A program made the translations under genes and the position numbers. Shown here piece after piece: positions 33,906 to 42,372 of a stretch of DNA of 50,413 bases. Positions within the stretch are counted from its first letter, which is position 1, and each line of letters starts with the position of its first letter. A model generated the notes under the pieces. It was not told the DNA's origin. It searched no databases and saw nothing but the letters and a program-made list of their open reading frames with translations. The DNA comes from Muribaculaceae bacterium (lineage in GTDB: Bacteria > Bacteroidota > Bacteroidia > Bacteroidales > Muribaculaceae), in NCBI GenBank assembly GCA_017940245.1, contig JAGAYZ010000033.1:1-50413 (forward strand). Reading direction: 5' to 3'.

Positions 33906-36900
33906 ATGAGTAAAAGATTCATTAGTTCATTACTTATGGCGTTATTCTTTGTAACTGCCATGGGTGTGTTCACGTCCTGTAAGGACTATGATGATGACAT
34001 TGCCCGTCTTGAGGAGCAGTTGGACGCCAACAAAAAGACGTTCGACCAGATCAACTCCTTGATTACCGATGGTAGTGTGATCACAAAAGTTGAGAAGGTT
34101 GGTAATGGTATTGAGGTCACGCTCAGCAATGGCCAGAAGTACACCATCACCAACGGTACCGACGCAATTGTGTGGACCATCGGTGAAGATGGTTACTGGT
34201 ACCAGAATGGCACAAAGACCGAGTACTATGCACTTGGTAAAGACGGAACAAACGGTAAGGACGGTAAGGATGCTATCCAATGGACAATCGGAGCCGATGG
34301 CTACTGGTATCAGGATGGTGTGAAGACCAACGTCAAGGCCGAAGGAACCGATGGCACTAATGGCGCAGAATGGACCATTGGTACCGATGGTTACTGGTAC
34401 AAGAATGGTGTGAAGACCAACTGGAAGGCCGTGGGTAAAGACGGTAAGGATGGCACCAACGTAACCGGCAAAGACGGTAAGGATGGTGGCTACTATCGTC
34501 CCAACGAGAACGGTTACTTCGACTTCTGCGACAGCGAAGGCCGCATTATCGAGCCTAACGCTATCAAGATCACCAGCAACGCCCCCAACGGCATTACCGC
34601 TGTGATGGACGACGGTGAACTGAAACTCTACGGTGTGGAAGGTGTTGACAGCTATGTGACTGTGGCTCTGAGCAACGCTCTGCGTGGCTTTGTGTTCAAA
34701 CCCGCCACTTACGTTGATGGTGTTCCCGCTATCTTGATGGAGTCGCTCGAATACAATCCCATGAGCTATACCAAGGGTGGAAAGAAAGTGACCGATCCCG
34801 ATAACAGTGATGTGTGGGCACAGGATCCTAACTATGTGAAGGGAACCAAAGTCAGTGTGGTGAATCCTGAGACCGAGGCTTACTACCACGTGAATCCCAA
34901 GAACGCGAAGTTTGAAGACCTGAAGAACATCAAGTTTGTTGTTCAAGCCAACGATGACTTCTATGTGACTCGTAAAGCACCTGCTTCTACTGACTTCGCC
35001 GTAACCGCCGAGTTGGATGAGGATTATGGTATGCAAGATGGTGTTATCCGCGTGAAAGTTCATGTGAAAGGCACTCCCGCTACTGGCGAGAAGATTTCGG
35101 TTGTTGCTCTGCAGACCACCAAGAAGAATGGTGAGGACGTGACTTCGGACTACGCAACCATCTATAAGAAAGATGTGTATCAAGGCCTGCGCATTGCAGC
35201 TCGCATCAATAACGACAATCTGGGTTATTACAAGCACGTGAACGGTATTAAGGACGACTATCATTATCGCCGCTATGTGGCCAAGAATGATATAGAAGCC
35301 GGTATCCCCAATTTCATGCCTGTACAGAACGACTTGGACACCGAGAAAACTATCGACCTGGTGATGCCTTACAACAAGAACAAGGCCATCGGTGCCGACA
35401 ATGGCGTGCTGAACTTGAACGACTTTGTGATGACTCACCTGCTGCCCAAGACCTGCACTGTGTTTGACATGGAGCGCTTCGGCTTGAGCTTCGACTTCTC
35501 GATTGTTCGCTACCAGGTTGGTAAGAACGCTACCGAGGAAGAAGAATACATCAACCACGGTAACAGGAACGACGACGGCACTTACGCCCTGGCCAATGGC
35601 ATTCTGCAAGTGAGCGAGACTTATAAGTCTTCAGCCCTGAAGCGTACTCCCATCGTGTGCGTGCGCCTGATGCACGGCACCGATGTGCTGGAGGTGGCCT
35701 ATATCAAGGTGAAGATTGACGATGTTACTCCTATCACAGCCGACGACAAGTATCTCACGCTGCAGTTGAGCAATATCGACTTTGCTTGCAATAACCAACT
35801 GCTTGCTATCGACTATAAGGAGATGAGTAAGTATGTGTATCGCGACATGAACATGAGCAAGAAGCAGTTCCACGACACCTATGAATTTGATAACGCTTAC
35901 CGTCCTTCGGCAATCGTTGCCAATGAAGAGGCCAAGTCTGATCCTCAAATCACTGCAGGTGATGGCAGAACTCACACCTCGGTTGGTAACATGTCGGAGC
36001 GCGCAAGTAGCGGCGGTGACTTGTCGGAAGAAGGAACTCACGTGATTGAGTGGCTGCTCAGCAAGAATGACCTGTGGAACAACAAGGGCACATGGATCTA
36101 CCAGCAGGCTCGTTACAAACACAGAACCATTGCCAACACCTATGTGTATGTGACCTTCAAGGTTTACATCAACCCGTTCAACCCCAGTCTGAAGGTGCTT
36201 GCTGATGCCCGTATCGCTAACTACTGGACCAACACTCCCGAAACTTGGTACAACGTTCGCACTCCTCGCGCTGGTGAGACCACCGCTGCTAATTGCCAAT
36301 TGCAGGCTAACTTGAACACTCCGTTCCGCACGACCGGAACCAACGAGACTGGTTATGCCCGTTACACCTTGACCGGCAATGGCACCGTACAGATGGAACT
36401 GGCTTATCGTTTCAGCAACGTTATGACTAGTGAGGGCTATACGATTAAGAACTATAACAATGCCGGTGTCCGCACATCAGAGTTGTGGAAAGGCAACGCT
36501 CATGTTGCTACCATCTACAACAAGACTGCAAAGGCTGTCGATAGCCAGACCTTTGAACAGTGGATTGAGGTGAAGAAGAATGAGAAGGTTGCTCAGGATT
36601 TGATTAATAGTGGTAATTGGAAAGTGAAGATCACGCTCACCGGCTATGCCTGCGGTGACGACGACAAGGCATTCGATGCTCAGTTCTTTGGCGACAAGAA
36701 CTACTATGTGGCCTTGCTGATGCGTCCCGTCTTCTTCGAGCAGACCAGTACCGACCCGTTCCAGGATGGTGTTGACTTCGGTAATGAAGGTTCTTACATC
36801 GACGTGACTAAGGTCTTGAAGCCGCACGACTGGCGCGATGTAATCCAGAACTACATTGCTAATCCCACTCAGAATATTCTCACTCTGCCGTTGAGGAATA

Positions 36901-37238
36901 ACTACTCGTTTGAGATCAACCAGAACTACTATCAGTACTATGGTCCGTTCTCTTACGAAGACGTGAACAGCAACGATGTTGAAGTTGACTATGGTAAGGC
37001 CAGTGGAAACGACTGGGTGAAGAGCGGTAACTGGGTGAAGAACGAGAAGTTTGAAGTTACTACTCAAATGATGGGATCTCCTTTAGTGAGGTGCTTGACC
37101 TACAAGAACAATGGTAACGTGCTGCTGCACAATGCATGGCTCAAAGTTCCGTTCAAGGTGACCTATGGTTGGGGAACTGTAACAGTGTATGTTGAGGTTC
37201 CTGTGAAGAACACCGGTAACCTGGCTCCCCGCCGCTAA
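33906..37238 (+). CDS. large surface lipoprotein with collagen-like stalk
   Basis: A 1110-residue lipoprotein (lipobox FTSC, Cys25, then KDYDDDI). A short coiled coil (ARLEEQLDANKKTFDQINSL) precedes a beta segment. Three tandem units WTIG.DGYWY..G.KT (about 34171-34420) follow, interleaved with G-x-y collagen-like runs such as GKDGTNGKDGKD. A long beta-rich C-terminal region has no family I recognise. The N-terminus resembles Bacteroidetes lipoproteins with PL29-type N-terminal stalks. The aspartate-rich start right after the Cys fits a surface-export signal. It has a terminator of its own, and codon use is T-rich compared with its neighbours. Confidence 0.8.
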   Translation: MSKRFISSLLMALFFVTAMGVFTSCKDYDDDIARLEEQLDANKKTFDQINSLITDGSVITKVEKVGNGIEVTLSNGQKYTITNGTDAIVWTIGEDGYWYQNGTKTEYYALGKDGTNGKDGKDAIQWTIGADGYWYQDGVKTNVKAEGTDGTNGAEWTIGTDGYWYKNGVKTNWKAVGKDGKDGTNVTGKDGKDGGYYRPNENGYFDFCDSEGRIIEPNAIKITSNAPNGITAVMDDGELKLYGVEGVDSYVTVALSNALRGFVFKPATYVDGVPAILMESLEYNPMSYTKGGKKVTDPDNSDVWAQDPNYVKGTKVSVVNPETEAYYHVNPKNAKFEDLKNIKFVVQANDDFYVTRKAPASTDFAVTAELDEDYGMQDGVIRVKVHVKGTPATGEKISVVALQTTKKNGEDVTSDYATIYKKDVYQGLRIAARINNDNLGYYKHVNGIKDDYHYRRYVAKNDIEAGIPNFMPVQNDLDTEKTIDLVMPYNKNKAIGADNGVLNLNDFVMTHLLPKTCTVFDMERFGLSFDFSIVRYQVGKNATEEEEYINHGNRNDDGTYALANGILQVSETYKSSALKRTPIVCVRLMHGTDVLEVAYIKVKIDDVTPITADDKYLTLQLSNIDFACNNQLLAIDYKEMSKYVYRDMNMSKKQFHDTYEFDNAYRPSAIVANEEAKSDPQITAGDGRTHTSVGNMSERASSGGDLSEEGTHVIEWLLSKNDLWNNKGTWIYQQARYKHRTIANTYVYVTFKVYINPFNPSLKVLADARIANYWTNTPETWYNVRTPRAGETTAANCQLQANLNTPFRTTGTNETGYARYTLTGNGTVQMELAYRFSNVMTSEGYTIKNYNNAGVRTSELWKGNAHVATIYNKTAKAVDSQTFEQWIEVKKNEKVAQDLINSGNWKVKITLTGYACGDDDKAFDAQFFGDKNYYVALLMRPVFFEQTSTDPFQDGVDFGNEGSYIDVTKVLKPHDWRDVIQNYIANPTQNILTLPLRNNYSFEINQNYYQYYGPFSYEDVNSNDVEVDYGKASGNDWVKSGNWVKNEKFEVTTQMMGSPLVRCLTYKNNGNVLLHNAWLKVPFKVTYGWGTVTVYVEVPVKNTGNLAPRR

Positions 37239-37280
37239 TGAAAGAATTCTGTTAAACTAGAATTTATTCTAATATGACTG

Positions 37281-37312
37281 AGAATGGCACTCGCCACGTA
37301 GAGTGCCATTCT
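37281..37312 (+). terminator. intrinsic terminator of the large lipoprotein gene
   Basis: AGAATGGCACTC (37281-37292) and GAGTGCCATTCT (37301-37312) form a perfect 12-bp stem with an 8-nt loop, followed by cttt. It lies 43 bp after the stop. Confidence 0.75.
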
Positions 37313-37332
37313 CTTTAATGAAAAAAAACGTA

Positions 37333-37689
37333 ATGAAAAAGAAACTTTTTGGTTATTTAATGATGGGTATCGTCGCCCTATCGATGGCATTGTCGTCTTG
37401 TTCGGGCAGCTCGGCCGGCAGTAGCGACAAGAAATTCATTGGCAAGTATGAAGATGAATTTGGCAACAAGTTCGAGCTGCGCGAGGACTATACTGCCACT
37501 ATCCAGTTTGCGGGCCAGGAGACGGTGAACGAGACCCATTGGTTTGATGGACCTGCTCACAACAGCCCGTTTGCCACCATCGAATATAATGGAGATGTGA
37601 ATTATTACTTCATGCGCGATGGATTCCTGTATCGTCATCGCGACGACATGGAGCAGGGTAAGGCGGCCATTAAAATCAAGAAAGAATAG
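37333..37689 (+). CDS. small lipoprotein, paralogue A of a three-gene family
   Basis: A 118-residue lipoprotein with a lipobox at LSSC (Cys23) after MKKKLFGYLMMGIVALSMA. ATG 37333 has an A-rich leader and is preferred; ATG 37318 in the same frame is possible. After a Ser/Gly linker the domain reads FIGKYEDEFGNKFELREDYTAT, then a Trp, then FLYRHRDDM. The same pattern (GxY, L..D.TA, W, LYR) recurs in the next two genes. No named family is recognised. It is followed by a clear terminator. Confidence 0.75.
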   Translation: MKKKLFGYLMMGIVALSMALSSCSGSSAGSSDKKFIGKYEDEFGNKFELREDYTATIQFAGQETVNETHWFDGPAHNSPFATIEYNGDVNYYFMRDGFLYRHRDDMEQGKAAIKIKKE

Positions 37690-37704
37690 CACAGTACATA
37701 GTAG

Positions 37705-37762
37705 TTCGTCGAGCCCTTGCGATGCCTTCAAGGGTAGAGCAGGGGACCTCGACGAATTTTTT
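37705..37762 (+). terminator. intrinsic terminator after paralogue A
   Basis: TTCGTCGAG (37705-37713) pairs with CTCGACGAA (37748-37756), followed at once by six T residues (37757-37762). The inner CCCTTG/CAAGGG also pairs. Because the ATG at 37722 lies inside this hairpin, the next gene more likely starts at 37782. Confidence 0.8.
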
Positions 37763-37781
37763 CGGTAAATTACAGGTGTGC

Positions 37782-38156
37782 ATGATGGTGTCAAACTCGA
37801 TGTTGCTGATGTGGATGCTGGTTGCCGCCGTGCTGACGTTGGTCTTGCCGCTGGTGCTCATGTACTGGCTGGGACCGCACTGGAGCGTGGTCGGAGAGTA
37901 TGCCGGAAACGGAGGCCTATGCATCGTGTTGCGCACCGACATGACAGCCATAATCACGATGAGCGATGCTCAACAAACCGAAACCGGCCGGTGGAATCAT
38001 ATCTACGAAGGAGAGCAGTCGGTAGCCATTATCTCCATGCCATCGGGCATGGAAGTGGTCATGAACAGCAATGCGCTGTATCGCAACATGGAAGATTTGC
38101 GATTAGGAAAAGAAATATCCCGCTTGACCCGCGTGCGGCGTTGGGCGACAAAATAA
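37782..38156 (+). CDS. small membrane-anchored protein, paralogue B
   Basis: A 124-residue protein whose N-terminus is a single transmembrane segment (MLLMWMLVAAVLTLVLPLVLMYWL). The following domain VVGEYAGNGGLCIVLRTDMTAII...GRW...NALYRNMEDL mirrors paralogue A. The start at 37782 (ATGATG) is chosen because the earlier ATG at 37722 is within the upstream terminator. It carries no lipobox, so the paralogues differ in how they are anchored. Function unknown. Confidence 0.65.
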   Translation: MMVSNSMLLMWMLVAAVLTLVLPLVLMYWLGPHWSVVGEYAGNGGLCIVLRTDMTAIITMSDAQQTETGRWNHIYEGEQSVAIISMPSGMEVVMNSNALYRNMEDLRLGKEISRLTRVRRWATK

Positions 38157-38209
38157 ATGATGATAGAACGTTGTTTGTATCGATGAACAATAATTGAGTA
38201 GTCTGGTTG

Positions 38210-38260
38210 GAGCCTTTGCATGGTTCACCATTGTGGCGAACTGCCGCAAAGGCTCTTTTT
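38210..38260 (+). terminator. intrinsic terminator after paralogue B
   Basis: GAGCCTTTGC (38210-38219) and GCAAAGGCTC (38246-38255) form a 10-bp perfect stem, followed by TTTTT. Confidence 0.8.
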
Positions 38261-38379
38261 CAACGCTGCTCATCGGCGGGCTTTCGGCTCGCAATAGAAA
38301 GATGGAAAAATAGCCAATGTTACTTTATAGTCTCAACAAAAGCGTGACTATGAAAGAGCTACAAGAATGTTTACCTTAA

Positions 38380-38508
38380 TATATTTGTTACGCTTCGTTT
38401 TAGAGGACCATGAGAAAAATTTGCTTTTGCCCTAAGGGAGTGGTGACACTCCCTGCGGGCCTGTTTTTGAAAAGTCGCAAGCCGATAGGCTTGAAAAAAA
38501 TAAACTAG
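38380..38508 (+). CDS. possible 32-residue small protein
   Basis: ATG at 38410 opens a 32-codon frame beginning MRKICFCPKG and ending with TAG at 38506-38508, with AGAGGA just upstream and a TATATTTG box at 38380-38387. The product is basic, with two early cysteines and no known family. A perfect hairpin (AGGGAGTG/CACTCCCT, 38435-38454, extended by GCCC/GGGC) with a T run after it lies inside the frame, so a short RNA with a terminator is a competing reading. The rest of 38261-38570 shows only TCTAGA-rich short repeats. Confidence 0.3.
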
Positions 38509-38570
38509 TAATTCTAGAGAATCTAGAAGGGCTAGAAGCTAAAGGCTAACTGCCAGCAGCTGACAAAGTT

Positions 38571-38900
38571 ATGGATCGGGATGTGATCTACATATTGATA
38601 ATGATTGTGGTGCTCCTGGCAGTGCTGGGAGTGACCATGTGGCTGTTGCGGGGTGAGCGGCGGCGCAACGACCAGTTTGTGGGCAGTTACGTGGATGGCT
38701 GGGAGACGCGATATCGCCTCTATGAAGACGGAACAGCCGAGGTGCGTTCGGCCGATGGAAAGAAGTCGACGGCCTACTGGTCGCCGGTGATGCAAGACGA
38801 TGTGCCATGCCTGATTATCATGCGCGGGCGTGAGATGACCACCTTTTATGCTGTGGGCAACCGGCTGCACCGATATAAGGCCACACCTAACCCATCCTGA
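38571..38900 (+). CDS. small membrane-anchored protein, paralogue C
   Basis: A 109-residue protein with one N-terminal transmembrane helix (IYILIMIVVLLAVLGVTMWLL) and a cytoplasmic or periplasmic domain FVGSYVDGWETRYRLYEDGTAEV...YW...NRLHRYKA. It keeps the GxY, L..D.TA, W and L.R landmarks of paralogues A and B and is the shortest of the three. Function unknown. It lies 66 bp before the second dockerin/FGE gene. Confidence 0.68.
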   Translation: MDRDVIYILIMIVVLLAVLGVTMWLLRGERRRNDQFVGSYVDGWETRYRLYEDGTAEVRSADGKKSTAYWSPVMQDDVPCLIIMRGREMTTFYAVGNRLHRYKATPNPS

Positions 38901-38966
38901 AGGTGGGAGACTTTCGGAGAGCTCGGAGGACTCGGAGTTTTAATCGATTTGATTTTTACTTTAAAT

Positions 38967-39953
38967 ATGAAATATATGATGAAAATGATGAAATGGAGAT
39001 GGATGGCTCTGGTGGCGGTGTTGCTGCTGGGAGTGCAAGCGCGAGCCGTGGAGCATGACCTAAATGGTGATTCCAATGTGGACTCGCTAGACTATCGACT
39101 GCTGGCGATGCGAATCATCGACAAAACAGCAGACTACGATGTCCGTTACGACATTGATGGCAACGGCACCATAGATGCAGTGGATGCCAACTTGTTGATG
39201 AATGAAATGAAACGTGTGAAAGAATTTAATGTGAATGGCATCAAATTCCGCATGGTGCTGGTGGAGGCCGGGACTTTTACGATGGGTGCAACGGCCGAGC
39301 AAGGCGGCGAAGTGACCGGTTATGAAAAGCCGGCTCATAAAGTGACGCTTACTAAAGATTACAGAATTGGAGAAACCGAGGTGACCCAAGAACTGTTTGT
39401 AGCGGTGATGGATACCAACTACAGCCGTTATAATGATGACTTGAAACACCCTGTTGAGTGTGTTACATGGAATGACTGTAAGACATTTATTACCAAACTG
39501 AATGAACTGACCGGAGCAAAATTCCGTTTACCGACAGAAGCCGAATGGGAGTTTGCTGCCCGTGGAGGACGCCGTGGTACCGGCTATCATTATGTGGCTA
39601 CAGATTCAGCGACCTATGGTTATAAATATGCTGGAAGTGATAATATCGACGAAGTGGCATGGTACTGGAATACCAGTGACATTGAAACTCATGTGGTGGG
39701 CAAATTGAAACCGAATGAGTTGGGACTCTACGATATGAGCGGCAACGTGTGGGAGTGGTGCGAAGACTGGTTTGGCAGCTATACCAGCGCTGCGGCAACC
39801 GACCCCAAGGGTCCATCGACGGGTGTTGGACGTGTGATCAGAGGCGGCTCGTTCAGAGAAGAAGGCACGATATGCCGCATGTCTTACAGAAGCGGGTATC
39901 AGCCGGGCAGTAACAACCTGGGTATTGGTTTCCGCCTGGCGATGGAGCCATAA
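38967..39953 (+). CDS. secreted dockerin / FGE-sulfatase-fold protein
   Basis: A 328-residue exported protein. ATG 38967 (MKYMMKMMKWRW) gives a signal peptide; the longer frame opens with TTG. Two EF-hand lobes at the N-terminus (DLNGDSNVDSLDYR and DIDGNGTIDAVDAN) form a two-lobe dockerin-like module. The FGE/SUMF1 domain has EAGTFTMGA, IGETEVTQELF, FRLPTEAEWEFAARGG and LYDMSGNVWEWCEDW, ending RGGSF...GIGFRLAMEP. The C-terminus lacks the run of NNC codons seen in the paralogue at 19069, so it looks like a non-diversified relative. Sulfatase maturation is unlikely for a dockerin-bearing exported protein; binding is more probable. Confidence 0.85.
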   Translation: MKYMMKMMKWRWMALVAVLLLGVQARAVEHDLNGDSNVDSLDYRLLAMRIIDKTADYDVRYDIDGNGTIDAVDANLLMNEMKRVKEFNVNGIKFRMVLVEAGTFTMGATAEQGGEVTGYEKPAHKVTLTKDYRIGETEVTQELFVAVMDTNYSRYNDDLKHPVECVTWNDCKTFITKLNELTGAKFRLPTEAEWEFAARGGRRGTGYHYVATDSATYGYKYAGSDNIDEVAWYWNTSDIETHVVGKLKPNELGLYDMSGNVWEWCEDWFGSYTSAAATDPKGPSTGVGRVIRGGSFREEGTICRMSYRSGYQPGSNNLGIGFRLAMEP

Positions 39954-39998
39954 TGAGAGATTGAGCTGGAAAGATTAACGAAAAAAGAGACGAAAAAG

Positions 39999-41243
39999 AT
40001 GAAAAGCAAATATATACTCTTGGCGGTAAGCCTGCTGATGTCGGCAAGCATTTCCACGAAAGCCGAAGACTCAATCCCTGAACCAACTTATCCCACACTG
40101 ACAGGATACAGCATCTCATCCGATGTGCTGAAGGTGATGCCCGATTCGTTGTGTGAGATTACACTGAATCTGCTCAATGCGACTCCCATAGGGCGAGCTT
40201 ATCAAGTGGATATGGTATTGCCTGCAGGGGTAAGGCCCGTATTGACGGTGGGCGACTCGGTCGCTATTCAGGCGATGGGATCGACGGTGCTGGATTACAA
40301 GTATTATGCTGCCGACAACATGATGAGAATGTTGTTCACCAATGCGAATGAATTGAAAGCTAACACAAAGAAAACGGGTATAGCCAAACTTAAACTCCAT
40401 GCCGAAACCGATTTTGAACAAGTGGGAAATATCGAGTTTTCCAACATGGTATTCACGCGAGTAAGTGACGAAAAAGGTTATTATGGAACTCCGACCAGCG
40501 CCACGGTCACACCGCTCATCTATGCCGACAGCATTATCATGAGCAAGGATTCGCTGCGCATCAAAGTGGAGAATGCCGTCAATCTCACTGCACGGCTGGT
40601 TCCCAGTGCTGTCACTACCTCAAAGGTGACCTGGAAATCGACCAAAGCCTGGGTGGCCGAAGTGACTTCGACTGGCTATGTAAGGGCGCGCTCGCTGGGC
40701 GAGGCCGACATTATTGTCACTACCACCGATGGAACAAATCTGAGCGACACCTGCCATGTGACTGTGATTCCGCGTATCGATGGCTTGGCACTGAATATGG
40801 CCGACGAAATTACACTTAATGTTGATGATGAAGCCACTCTGGCCTATAAAGTGACTCCGACTAACATGAGCAGTGCCGTTAAATTCAGTAGCCAGAATCC
40901 CAAAGTGGCCACAGTGGATGCCAGCGGCCTGATTCACGCTGTGTCGGCAGGAGTGACGACGATTGCTGTGCAGACAACCGATGGCAGCAACCTGCTGGCC
41001 ATGTGCAAGGTGACAGTGGGGACTGGCGATGAGCCGCTGCATGGCGATGTGACCAGTGACGGACGCGTGGATGTGGAAGATGTGAATGCGGTCATCAACA
41101 TCATCTTGAAAATTGCTCAAGAAGAGGCCGAGGCCGCGCGCCGCTTGTTGCAGTTGCAGTCGGCTGATGACATGCTCGACGGTAATCTCGAATCGGTAAC
41201 AGAAGACGAAAGTGCATCCAAAGAAGATAAATCCAATTATTAA
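39999..41243 (+). CDS. cohesin-like / Big_2 / dockerin secreted protein
   Basis: A 414-residue exported protein with a signal peptide ending near SISTKA. Residues about 30-180 (ITLNLLNATPIGRAYQVDMVLPAG ... ADNMMRMLFTNA ... GIAKLKLHAETDF) resemble the cohesin/CBM2-3 beta-sandwich. Two Big_2 Ig-like domains follow (SVTW-type KVTWKSTKAWVAEV and VKFSSQNPKVATV). One dockerin lobe DVTSDGRVDVEDVN sits near residue 350, followed by an acidic tail (SVTEDESASKEDKSNY). A fold related to cohesin on a protein that also carries a dockerin could make it an adaptor, but this is inference. Confidence 0.75.
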   Translation: MKSKYILLAVSLLMSASISTKAEDSIPEPTYPTLTGYSISSDVLKVMPDSLCEITLNLLNATPIGRAYQVDMVLPAGVRPVLTVGDSVAIQAMGSTVLDYKYYAADNMMRMLFTNANELKANTKKTGIAKLKLHAETDFEQVGNIEFSNMVFTRVSDEKGYYGTPTSATVTPLIYADSIIMSKDSLRIKVENAVNLTARLVPSAVTTSKVTWKSTKAWVAEVTSTGYVRARSLGEADIIVTTTDGTNLSDTCHVTVIPRIDGLALNMADEITLNVDDEATLAYKVTPTNMSSAVKFSSQNPKVATVDASGLIHAVSAGVTTIAVQTTDGSNLLAMCKVTVGTGDEPLHGDVTSDGRVDVEDVNAVINIILKIAQEEAEAARRLLQLQSADDMLDGNLESVTEDESASKEDKSNY

Positions 41244-41260
41244 CCAAAAAGTGTGAAGCT

Positions 41261-42268
41261 ATGAAAAAGTTTTTAATGATTTTATGCGCGGCGCTTTTTT
41301 GCGCAGGAGTAATGTCGTCGTGCAGCAGCGACAAAGATGGCGATGAACCATCGAAGAATAAAAGCGAACTGGAGAAAAATTATTTCTCCATAGAGAACGG
41401 AACCTATGTTGATGGTGATTTCCCCTCGGCCACGTCTAGCGAAGACCTGGAAGGTGTCACCATCAATGACAGAGCCTTGACCGGCGGCATGAATTTCATC
41501 ACCATTATCACCGAAAAGGTGTATAAGCGTTTTTTTGTGGGAGTGAAAGGAATTAGGGGGTATTGGGTGTTTACAGCAATCACACAAAACACTTCGGGTG
41601 GCTATAACACTTATATCATCCCTATCATGTACAGCACGCTCTATAACTCCGACATCGTCATGATTGTGGCAGGCGAGAACGGCGAGGGCAAAATCACACG
41701 ACCCTATAATCCCCGCGTGAAGCATGTGGACAGTGAGAGTGGTGACTTAAACCTGAATTTGACGTTTAGCAATGCCAAGGATATAGACTTGCACATGGTC
41801 ACACCCAGTGGCGAACACATCTTCTTCGGTCATCGTGGCGGAACTGTGTCATCGGCTACCGGAGGAGCTATCAGTTATGGCCTAGACCATGATTCTAACG
41901 CAGCATGTTATTTGGACTATCTGAACAATGAGAATATTTATATCCCCAGTGCGATGATAGAGGACGGCACATATAAAGTGTATGTGAATATGTTTGCTAA
42001 CTGCAATAGAAATATTGCTACGAGCTGGTGTATTGTGGCGCGCTATAAAGGCAATATTTTAAAGCCTGAACGTGGTGTAAATCCTGCTACTGGCGTTTAT
42101 GCAGTAGGTGCAGGAGAAGGCGATATGACACAGGTGATGGAATTCAAATTGACGCGCAGTGCAAAGGCTCCATTAGTGGATAAGTCTAGTTTCCGTCCGA
42201 CTCCAATTTCAGATATGGATGAGATGAAGATGGAAGAGGCCGAATATCGCATGACTAATATGAAATAG
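41261..42268 (+). CDS. DUF2135/YfaP-like lipoprotein
   Basis: A 335-residue lipoprotein with lipobox MSSC (Cys21). The middle domain LNLTFSNAKDIDLHMVTPSGEHIFFGHR followed by YLDYLNNENIYIPSAMIEDGTYKVYVN resembles the DUF2135/YfaP domain (D-x-D-L-H-v-x-x-P-x-G). The N-terminal third and the tail (DEMKMEEAEYRMTNMK) are not recognised. Function unknown. It begins 17 bp after the cohesin-like gene and probably shares its transcript. Confidence 0.68.
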   Translation: MKKFLMILCAALFCAGVMSSCSSDKDGDEPSKNKSELEKNYFSIENGTYVDGDFPSATSSEDLEGVTINDRALTGGMNFITIITEKVYKRFFVGVKGIRGYWVFTAITQNTSGGYNTYIIPIMYSTLYNSDIVMIVAGENGEGKITRPYNPRVKHVDSESGDLNLNLTFSNAKDIDLHMVTPSGEHIFFGHRGGTVSSATGGAISYGLDHDSNAACYLDYLNNENIYIPSAMIEDGTYKVYVNMFANCNRNIATSWCIVARYKGNILKPERGVNPATGVYAVGAGEGDMTQVMEFKLTRSAKAPLVDKSSFRPTPISDMDEMKMEEAEYRMTNMK

Positions 42269-42282
42269 TTTATTGGAAACAG

Positions 42283-42364
42283 AAACTGTGAACGGGTTAG
42301 GGTGTGGCTGCAATAATTGGATACGCACGTGAAATTTGCAGCCAGCCTGCGACCCGTTCAGTTT
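42283..42364 (+). terminator. nested hairpin ahead of the second M6 gene
   Basis: AACGGGT (42291-42297) pairs with ACCCGTT (42352-42358), AAACTG (42283-42288) with CAGTTT (42359-42364), and inside TGGCTGCAA (42305-42313) with TTGCAGCCA (42336-42344). It ends in ttatt only 9 bp before the M6 start. It may terminate the DUF2135-like gene or act in the M6 leader. Confidence 0.5.
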
Positions 42365-42372
42365 ATTACACA

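Noticed and set aside
33942-35609. A 555-codon open frame on the minus strand
   Set aside because: Antisense to the large collagen-like lipoprotein; long only because the sense gene avoids TTA, CTA and TCA in that phase.
39836-39953. Possible DGR variable region in the second FGE-fold gene
   Set aside because: The homologous C-terminal codons are not NNC-patterned (for example AGA GAA GAA GGC ACG ATA), so adenine mutagenesis is not supported.
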